A DNA stretch of 64,000 nt from Candidatus Peregrinibacteria bacterium RIFOXYA2_FULL_41_18 (GTDB taxonomy: Bacteria > Patescibacteriota > Gracilibacteria > UBA1369 > UBA12470), in NCBI GenBank assembly GCA_001788795.1, contig MFXH01000018.1:62001-126000 (forward strand), written 5' to 3'. A program made the translations under genes and the position numbers. Shown here piece by piece: positions 58,259 through 64,000 of this stretch. Every line of letters begins with the position of its first letter. The first letter of the stretch is position 1. Below the pieces are notes generated by a model, which was given only the letters and a program-made list of their open reading frames with translations, did not search any database and had not been told where the DNA came from.

Positions 58259-59397
58259 TGATGAGAATCTTAATAGTCACACCTATCTTCCCACCTGTAA
58301 TCGGAGGCCCTGCAACTTATACTTGGGAGCTTGCGCATAAGCTTGTTAATGACGAGGTGAGTATTATTGCTTTTGGAGATATCCTCAAACCAATCGATTG
58401 CGCTAAATTGTATCAGATAAAAGTTCGTGCCGGTTTGCTGAAAAAAATACCCTTTATCGGCTCTTTTTTGCGTCAATTTGAACTGTTTTTTGCCGTAATG
58501 AAATATGGCCGTAAGGCTGATTTGATTTATCTGCAAGGACCTCTTGTCGTCGGATTTTTTGGTGGCTTGGCAGCGAAATTCATAAGCAAACCGACAGTTA
58601 TGAAGTTTGTCGGCGACATTGCTTGGGAAACCGCTCACCGCAGAGGTAAGACAGAGAAAAATCTTGATGAATTCTTGGCCTGTGGTGATGGAGGGATCTC
58701 TCGCAGATTACAACGTTCGGCGTTTAGACGAGCTGATGCAGTCGTCGTACCGTCTAATTATCTAAAAGAGGTTCTTGTCCGTCATTATTTGATTCCAGAG
58801 AAGAAGATTTTTGTTGTTTATAATGCAATTGATATACCTTTTATACATAAGAAAGGACATGATGGTACAAAGACTATAGTGACAGTAGGCAGATTGGTGC
58901 CGCATAAAAATATTGCAGGAATAATCGAAGCGCTGGGGATAGTTGGCAGATTGCAGATGGCAGATTACAGATTGAAAATTGTTGGGGAAGGACCGGAGGG
59001 GACGCGTCTCCGCCAGCTCGCGCATGATCTAGGTATTACCGAAAAAGTGCGGTTTTTGGGCGCTCTATCTCATGAAGATACGTTGAAAGAAATTGCCCAT
59101 GCGGATCTTTTTATATTAAATTCCAATTACGAAGGCTTGCCTCATGTCATAGTAGAGGCGATGTATCTGCGCACGCCCGTCATCGCGACAAACATCTCCG
59201 GCACAAATGAAATCGCGACCGTCAGAACGGCAATCCTTACCAAGCCTAATAATCCGTCCGATCTTGCAAGAAATATCAATGCTGCCGAATCCATAGACAA
59301 TACCGAAGAAGCTTATAGATTCGTCTCGGAAAATTTCAACCAGGAAAAGAGTCTGAGAAAGCTTCGAGATCTTTTTTTGAATCTCTGTCAAAAATAA
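58258..59397 (+). CDS. glycosyltransferase family 4
   Basis: 379 aa GT-B enzyme: VTPIFPPVIGGPATYTWELAHK, KFVGDIAWETAHRRGK, VGRLVPHKNIAGIIEAL, NYEGLPHVIVEAMYLRTPVIA. A heptamer repeat at 58943-58975 encodes GRLQMADYRLK in frame just before the GEGPEGTRL motif, where family members usually have a shorter strand. The 3' end overlaps the convergent gtrA gene by 62 bp. Confidence 0.91.
   Translation: MMRILIVTPIFPPVIGGPATYTWELAHKLVNDEVSIIAFGDILKPIDCAKLYQIKVRAGLLKKIPFIGSFLRQFELFFAVMKYGRKADLIYLQGPLVVGFFGGLAAKFISKPTVMKFVGDIAWETAHRRGKTEKNLDEFLACGDGGISRRLQRSAFRRADAVVVPSNYLKEVLVRHYLIPEKKIFVVYNAIDIPFIHKKGHDGTKTIVTVGRLVPHKNIAGIIEALGIVGRLQMADYRLKIVGEGPEGTRLRQLAHDLGITEKVRFLGALSHEDTLKEIAHADLFILNSNYEGLPHVIVEAMYLRTPVIATNISGTNEIATVRTAILTKPNNPSDLARNINAAESIDNTEEAYRFVSENFNQEKSLRKLRDLFLNLCQK
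58943..58975 (+). repeat. heptamer repeat D4 inside GT4 gene
   Basis: GTTGGCAGATTGCAG followed by related heptamers. Shares its first 15 nt with D3 in uppP. In frame in the glycosyltransferase. Confidence 0.6.
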
Positions 59398-59782
59398 AGA
59401 ATTTGCTTCCGATGAAGTTCCAAAATAGAACGACTCCTATCGCACAAGCTTTTGCGATTAAATCGTGCATTCCGAAACGATCCACAAGCGTATATAAAAT
59501 CGCTTCGGAAAGTCCCAACCCGATTGTATAAACACTCGCGTATTTCGCAAATTGCATTCCAACTTTTTTATGATTGCTTTTGAATGTAAATCTTCTGTTA
59601 AGAATATAGCTGTTCGCAAGCGCTATTATGAAAGATATTGCATTCGCCAAAAGATAATATTGCATGAAAAAATCCATCGTCCTGGTTAATGCAGTATAAG
59701 TACCGACATCAACAATTGTGCTTATGCCTCCGACTATGCAAAATTTTATAAATTGCCTGAAATTTGGCGGTAACTTAATCAT
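59336..59782 (-). CDS. GtrA family membrane protein
   Basis: 148 aa from the ATG at 59782, the last start that gives a normal GtrA N-terminus (RQFIKFCIVGGISTIVDVGTYTAL). A longer open frame to 59848 overlaps the upstream gene heavily. Four transmembrane helices; NRRFTFKSNHKKV loop and FWNFIGSKFFIFD end are typical. GtrA proteins flip or aid transfer of polyprenyl-phosphate-linked sugars. It overlaps the GT-C-like gene by 8 bp. Confidence 0.88.
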   Translation of the reverse strand: MIKLPPNFRQFIKFCIVGGISTIVDVGTYTALTRTMDFFMQYYLLANAISFIIALANSYILNRRFTFKSNHKKVGMQFAKYASVYTIGLGLSEAILYTLVDRFGMHDLIAKACAIGVVLFWNFIGSKFFIFDRDSKKDLEAFSDSFPG

Positions 59783-61253
59783 TTTTATAAATTGAAACGA
59801 CTCCTTGTTCAAAAACCGAATCGATGCCTTCCAGCATCTTGATTTCATCTTGCGATAACACTGTACCGTCTTGAATCATTAAATAGTCATGATCAAATAA
59901 TTCTTCTGTAATTGACGTGCTTACGTTTTCCTTGTTGCCATCTCCATAAGCCAATATCCATTCATAAGATCTGAATGATGATGCTCCGCTTATATTATTC
60001 ACCAACCAAAAATCCGCTCCTAAATCATTCAAGTATTGAGCAGATGCCAACTCGTCTTGCGTTATCGCTGGCTCGATTTCCGCTACCAGCAATCCTAAGA
60101 GAGCCGCTTGCCACAGCACTCCAACCGTCAATATCGCAAAACATATTTTTTTCAATTTAGGTACTGATTTCATCATTTCGAATGCTAAGTACGCCGTCAA
60201 AATCGTCAGTATGATGAAATGGAACGCCTGATATCGATAAACAAATAAGCTCAGCCATATCTCATCAGGCACCAAGAAATTCGTCAGATTGACGATTATA
60301 AAAGATGGGATTGCAAGTCCGAGAATTTTCCAGTTTTGTTTGTAAAAAGCATAAATAAATCCCGCGAATCCGAGTATTATCAACACCGGTCCGTCAGTTA
60401 TAATTCCGTAATGCCAAAACTGAGGAACTTTGTCATAAAACTTCAAATAATCTATCCATTCGGAAACCCAATACGTTCTCGTACCTGCCAGCACAAAAGG
60501 TATAAAAGTTGCCATGAATGCGACTACCGATATCAAAATCGTGTAAATTATCGTCGAAATCGTCTTTTCTCCAAGCACGCCTAAATCGAATTTTATCTCC
60601 GGAAGTTTTATGCGTGCATTTTTCAAAACTTTTATTCCAATCCATAGGCCGATCATCAAGCATATCGTGAATAGAAATTGAACCGTATGGCTGCCGGCAA
60701 CAAGGATCAAGGAGCAAGACACAAGGATCAGAGAAGATTTTTTGTTTTTCTCAAGATATTCAAGGTAGTAATAAATGGCGGGAATACTGAAAGCCATGGC
60801 GCAGACATTCGCCCAATTCCCTCCGAATAACAGGAAGTACAGCCTAAAATTAATTGCGTTAAACAGTGTCGTTATAAGTGCGATATTTCTTGATCCTGTA
60901 AGTTTCTTAACAAGAAGATATAAATAAAAATTCGCCAAAACCAATAGAATGCCCAGCGCTCCTCCATTTATAACAATCCTTTCTCCAAAAATCTTAATAA
61001 ATCCAGCCATGTAAACTATAGGTGCCGGCAAAAATTCGTTTATATGCGTTGCTTCATCCCCTTTTGCAGGGATGAAATCCTGCAGCTCCGCGAAAAAATC
61101 ACCCGTATCAGCAAGCTGTTTCGATGTTTCAAAATATGTAAGACCGTCCGTTTGAGTTACAGGTAGTGGCGTCAAAAAAGTCGGATATAAAACAACTGCC
61201 AGATTTATGGCAAGGATTAAAATAAGCAAAATGTTTTGTCTGATTTTTCCCAT
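59775..61253 (-). CDS. GT-C-like polytopic membrane protein
   Basis: 492 aa with about ten to twelve transmembrane helices and an early Asp-containing loop (LPVTQTDGLTYFETSKQL). Its layout resembles polyprenyl-phosphate-dependent GT-C glycosyltransferases (DUF6541/PMT-like), but no exact family is recognised. GACACAA repeat B4 (60702-60736) encodes part of one helix, giving the tandem peptide SLILVSC-SLILVAG. Coupled to gtrA, which suggests the two use or deliver a lipid-linked sugar. Confidence 0.78.
   Translation of the reverse strand: MGKIRQNILLILILAINLAVVLYPTFLTPLPVTQTDGLTYFETSKQLADTGDFFAELQDFIPAKGDEATHINEFLPAPIVYMAGFIKIFGERIVINGGALGILLVLANFYLYLLVKKLTGSRNIALITTLFNAINFRLYFLLFGGNWANVCAMAFSIPAIYYYLEYLEKNKKSSLILVSCSLILVAGSHTVQFLFTICLMIGLWIGIKVLKNARIKLPEIKFDLGVLGEKTISTIIYTILISVVAFMATFIPFVLAGTRTYWVSEWIDYLKFYDKVPQFWHYGIITDGPVLIILGFAGFIYAFYKQNWKILGLAIPSFIIVNLTNFLVPDEIWLSLFVYRYQAFHFIILTILTAYLAFEMMKSVPKLKKICFAILTVGVLWQAALLGLLVAEIEPAITQDELASAQYLNDLGADFWLVNNISGASSFRSYEWILAYGDGNKENVSTSITEELFDHDYLMIQDGTVLSQDEIKMLEGIDSVFEQGVVSIYKND
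60702..60736 (+). repeat. GACACAA heptamer repeat B4 inside GT-C-like gene
   Basis: Related to B1-B3 (AAGGAGCAAGACACAAGG core) and on the plus strand, antisense to the gene it lies in. It is translated as part of a transmembrane helix. Confidence 0.7.
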
Positions 61254-61265
61254 AGTACGGTTATT

Positions 61266-61955
61266 TTATCTCATCTTCTTGAAAATTGCGACAATCGGAT
61301 TTCGGGAAAGCCCAACATACTTGATTCCCAAAAGCTCGAGGTCGTATTTCTCGAAGTATGATTTTATGCCTATCCGTCCGAAATGATAGTATTTCGAACT
61401 TGCATCATTCGCATATTTTTTGTTGCGCGTCAACCTTGAGATGGACTTCGGAATATTTCGCAAGAAAACTCCCGGCGAAAAATGATTAATGAAATCACAG
61501 ATCAAAATGCCGTCTTTTTTGAGAGAACGGGCTACTGCCGGAACCGCATCTTTGTAAGTTGCGGCTGAGGCAAAACCAGTTGAAATCATGATGTCTTGAG
61601 AGTTTGCGCCAAGCAGTTTATCGATTTCATACACGTTTAACTGTTTGAAGTCTACATCCTCTTTTTTATTGAAATCCGCAAATGTTTTTTTGGCTTTCTC
61701 GATACATTCCGGCACCAAATCCGTTAAGCAGTATGAAAACTCTTTGTTTTCTTCGGTTAAAAATTCGCAGATTTTTAATCCGAGATATCCGTTTCCGCAT
61801 CCGACCTCTGTGATCCTGTAATTTCCCCTATTTAACTTTTTCAACCATTTTATCATTAATTTCGCTTCTTTTTCTTGTATTTTTCTCATCTTAACCGAAT
61901 CCCAGTATTGATTTTCTTTCGAGGTTTCCTCCCATTTTTTCAGTTCAGAGTGCAT
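61266..61955 (-). CDS. SAM-dependent methyltransferase
   Basis: 229 aa class I methyltransferase. SAM motif I ITEVGCGNGYLGLKI (about residues 48-62), motif II YCLTDLVPECIEKAK and motif IV region DIMISTGFASA. The C-terminal HFGRIGIKSYFEKYDLELL is typical. Target unknown; context suggests a sugar or lipid. It lies 12 bp before the GT-C-like gene on the same strand. Confidence 0.85.
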   Translation of the reverse strand: MHSELKKWEETSKENQYWDSVKMRKIQEKEAKLMIKWLKKLNRGNYRITEVGCGNGYLGLKICEFLTEENKEFSYCLTDLVPECIEKAKKTFADFNKKEDVDFKQLNVYEIDKLLGANSQDIMISTGFASAATYKDAVPAVARSLKKDGILICDFINHFSPGVFLRNIPKSISRLTRNKKYANDASSKYYHFGRIGIKSYFEKYDLELLGIKYVGLSRNPIVAIFKKMR

Positions 61956-62060
61956 TTTGTAAGTTTAAGACTGCTCGAGAATAATCTTTTTGTATTAAAA
62001 TTCAATACTCAATTTACGTCAAATGCTGGAAAAACTCACCTAATCGTGGTAAAAGTTATC

Positions 62061-62088
62061 CACTATTCACTACAAATTATTCACTATA
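62061..62088 (+). repeat. TTCACTA heptamer repeat D5
   Basis: Imperfect heptamers built on TTCACTA in the leader directly before the UDP-glucuronate decarboxylase gene. Confidence 0.5.
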
Positions 62089-62089
62089 C

Positions 62090-63040
62090 ATGAAGGCAAT
62101 AGTTACAGGAGGATCCGGGTTCATAGGAAGCCATTTATGCGAAAGGCTTCTAGATAAAGGTTATAAGGTTATCTGTATAGATAATTTTATTACCGGCGAT
62201 CATGCGAATGTTGAGCATTTCCTGAAGAATCCCAATTTCAGGTTGATTGAGCATGATATTACGAACCCTATTCTAGGAGAAGAATTGGATCTCGAAGGGG
62301 TTTCGGAGGTTTTCAACCTCGCATGTCCCGCATCCCCTATCGATTACCAGAAAATCCCTCTTGAAACATTATGGGTCAGCGCCGCCGGAACGAAAAATAT
62401 GCTCGACCTTGCGGTGAAATTAAAAGCCAAGTTTCTACATACTTCAACTTCAGAGGTCTATGGCGACCCTCTTGAACATCCTCAGAGAGAGTCTTACTGG
62501 GGAAATGTGAATTGCTTGGGTGTTCGCAGTTGTTATGATGAAGGGAAGCGTTTTGCCGAAAGTCTCGTTGTGAATTACGGACATAAATACGGCATCAAAA
62601 CTAAGATTATAAGAATTTTCAATACCTATGGTCCGCGCATGCGCGCGCACGACGGAAGAGTCATACCGAATTTCATAACTCAATCTCTTGCCGGAAAACC
62701 TATAACAATTTATGGCGACGGATATCAAACGAGATCTTTCTGCTATGTTGACGATATGGTTGATGGAATTATTGCGATGATGGCGAAAGAAGGTTTCAAA
62801 GGACCGGTCAACTTGGGAAATCCCGAGGAGTATTCGATTAAGATGTTGGCAGAAAAAATCGTAGAACTCACGGATTCAAAAAGTAAAATAATTTATAAAG
62901 ATTTGCCTCAGGACGACCCAAAGGTGCGCAGACCGGATATCACTCTCGCAAAAAAAGAGCTCGGATTTGAACCAAAAATCGGATTTGAACAAGGACTTAA
63001 AAAAACCATTGAATGGTTCAAGAAAAAAGGCACATATTAA
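62090..63040 (+). CDS. UDP-glucuronate decarboxylase (UDP-xylose synthase)
   Basis: 316 aa extended SDR. VTGGSGFIGSHLCERL, ACPASPIDYQKIPLETLWVSAAGT (UXS signature), HTSTSEVYGDPLEHPQ, catalytic YxxxK in RSCYDEGKRFAE, RIFNTYGPRM and SFCYVDDMVDGI. Converts UDP-glucuronate to UDP-xylose with NAD+ retained, providing a pentose donor for surface glycans. The TAA stop overlaps the ATG of the next gene (TAATG). Confidence 0.94.
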   Translation: MKAIVTGGSGFIGSHLCERLLDKGYKVICIDNFITGDHANVEHFLKNPNFRLIEHDITNPILGEELDLEGVSEVFNLACPASPIDYQKIPLETLWVSAAGTKNMLDLAVKLKAKFLHTSTSEVYGDPLEHPQRESYWGNVNCLGVRSCYDEGKRFAESLVVNYGHKYGIKTKIIRIFNTYGPRMRAHDGRVIPNFITQSLAGKPITIYGDGYQTRSFCYVDDMVDGIIAMMAKEGFKGPVNLGNPEEYSIKMLAEKIVELTDSKSKIIYKDLPQDDPKVRRPDITLAKKELGFEPKIGFEQGLKKTIEWFKKKGTY

Positions 63041-64000
63041 TGTTAACCGGAGATTCCGGTATCGCTTACAACAAGCAGAATGTCTTTTTTGAAATGTTGC
63101 GCGGATTTTCCGAACATTTTGAACGCGTATCTGTTATATGTCCAAGCAATGAAAAAGGTGGCGTAATTCAAATACATAAGAATGTTTATTTATATCCGTC
63201 ATCTTACAAGAAATTTTTACATTTGGATTTTTTCAGGCATAAAAATTTCATACTAAAAACGGTTCGCGAAATACACAAGAAAAATCATATCGATCTGATT
63301 ACCGCTCATGCAATACCGCCTTGTTTTGCAAATGTAAAAGCTGCGATGGCATTATCAAAAGAGCTTAATGTGCATTATGTGGTAGAGCTCATGCATATAC
63401 CCGGCTATCCGAAAGCTGAAAATTGGATGGAACGAATCGAGCGTGCTTCTTTAAACAAATTTTTCAAGAAAAATCGAAATAATATTCCGCATTTGCGATT
63501 GATAAACAAGTCTGACACTTATAATTATGTTACCGACAGGCTTGGATTTCCAAAAGATAAAATCCTGCATATACCGGCTTTTTATTTGGATTTCGAGGTT
63601 TTTAAAACCGATGATTCCGTTGTGCGAAATTCCAAGCAGTTTGTTTTCTGTGGACGACTTGAAAAAAATAAAGGATTGGATTTGCTTCTCGACGCTGCAG
63701 ATAAGGTTGCTGCCGAAGTACCGGAGTTCGAATTGAAAATCGTCGGTGACGGTAGCATGCGTGATTTTGTACAAAAAAGAACCAATAAAAACATTGAACT
63801 CCTCGGATGGCTTCCTACTCAAAAAGATGTTGCGCAGATTTATCAGACGAGCGCCGGCATAGTTATGACTTCTTATAATGAAGGCGGACCGCGCGTAACG
63901 CTTGAAGCGATGGCTTGCGGAGCTCTTAGTATTACAACGCGTGTCGGTGTTATGAATGAGGTTGTTCTGGATAGGAAGAATGCATTGTTTATCGATTGGG
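63040..64000 (+). CDS. glycosyltransferase family 4 (runs off the window)
   Basis: Open from the ATG at 63040, overlapping the previous stop by 1 nt, to the window end: about 320 codons. N-terminal LTGDSGIAYNKQNVFFEML; donor domain FCGRLEKNKGLDLLLDAAD, IVGDGSMRDFVQKR and SYNEGGPRVTLEAMACGALSI, clear GT4 motifs. Incomplete at the 3' end. Translationally coupled to the UDP-xylose synthase, so it may use UDP-xylose. Confidence 0.9.
   Translation, partial: MLTGDSGIAYNKQNVFFEMLRGFSEHFERVSVICPSNEKGGVIQIHKNVYLYPSSYKKFLHLDFFRHKNFILKTVREIHKKNHIDLITAHAIPPCFANVKAAMALSKELNVHYVVELMHIPGYPKAENWMERIERASLNKFFKKNRNNIPHLRLINKSDTYNYVTDRLGFPKDKILHIPAFYLDFEVFKTDDSVVRNSKQFVFCGRLEKNKGLDLLLDAADKVAAEVPEFELKIVGDGSMRDFVQKRTNKNIELLGWLPTQKDVAQIYQTSAGIVMTSYNEGGPRVTLEAMACGALSITTRVGVMNEVVLDRKNALFIDW

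Overview
The window looks like a piece of a Candidate Phyla Radiation (Patescibacteria) chromosome. The evidence is the gene content: an alanyl-tRNA synthetase that ends after its editing domain, DUF4012 and DUF3352 envelope proteins, a TraD/TraG-like ATPase with no conjugation operon around it, a LemA-HtpX pair, many glycosyltransferases, and many proteins with no recognisable family. TGA is used as an ordinary stop (murG, ftsW, a PH-domain gene, a GT2 gene and a small membrane gene all end in TGA), so the recoded Gracilibacteria/SR1 genetic code does not apply. A Peregrinibacteria-like lineage is possible but cannot be fixed from this window. Shine-Dalgarno sequences are mostly missing. Several genes instead have a -10 box 6-9 nt before the start codon, which suggests leaderless mRNAs. 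No rRNA, tRNA, CRISPR array or insertion sequence was seen.

Layout. 0.1-9.3 kb: two small hypotheticals, then a minus-strand block with purH, uppP, lemA, htpX and two archaeal-type purP genes, plus yidD and a LysM/M23 peptidase. 9.5-11.2 kb: mutL. 11.3-23.3 kb: four very cysteine-rich zinc-ribbon paralogues. One stands alone, divergent from a Fur/PerR regulator and a rubredoxin-superoxide reductase gene and sharing a symmetric promoter with them. The other three lie in a minus-strand run with a small membrane protein and the DUF3352 and DUF4012 proteins, divergent from a TrmB-type regulator. 24-33.4 kb: a large protein of unknown function, a TraD-like ATPase, several hypotheticals, a guanine-deaminase-like enzyme, a protein with an arylamine N-acetyltransferase-like triad, and alaS. 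33.4-41.1 kb: one long minus-strand operon (ftsW, murG, GT4, small membrane protein, two PH-domain proteins, LemA-like, miaB, lipoprotein). 41-50 kb: two tandem paralogous hypotheticals, lspA, aroE, a slipin, mscS, an NAD(P)HX dehydratase, a membrane-anchored amidohydrolase-fold protein and a DUF1385 protein. 50-64 kb: a surface-polysaccharide locus with GT2 and several GT4 enzymes, a GT4-deacetylase fusion, a DegT-like protein, a FemAB-SanA fusion, two nucleotide-sugar SDR enzymes, GtrA, a GT-C-like membrane protein and a methyltransferase.

The most unusual feature outside the genes is a set of short dispersed repeats filling the gene junctions: a purine-rich nonamer array (nine copies), a palindromic REP-like element (about six copies), a heptamer repeat built on GACACAA (four copies), and other heptamer arrays. 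The nonamer, REP-like and GACACAA families all face the same way in the window whatever the direction of the neighbouring genes. They often supply start or stop codons, and in several genes they run in frame through the coding sequence.

The best candidate for an undescribed system is the cysteine-rich family. Each member has tandem zinc ribbons at both ends and two cysteine-rich modules in the middle, each closed by an N-K-x-Y-S-R-E-E-Y motif. One copy is wired to the oxidative-stress regulator and superoxide reductase; the others sit beside a TrmB-type regulator.
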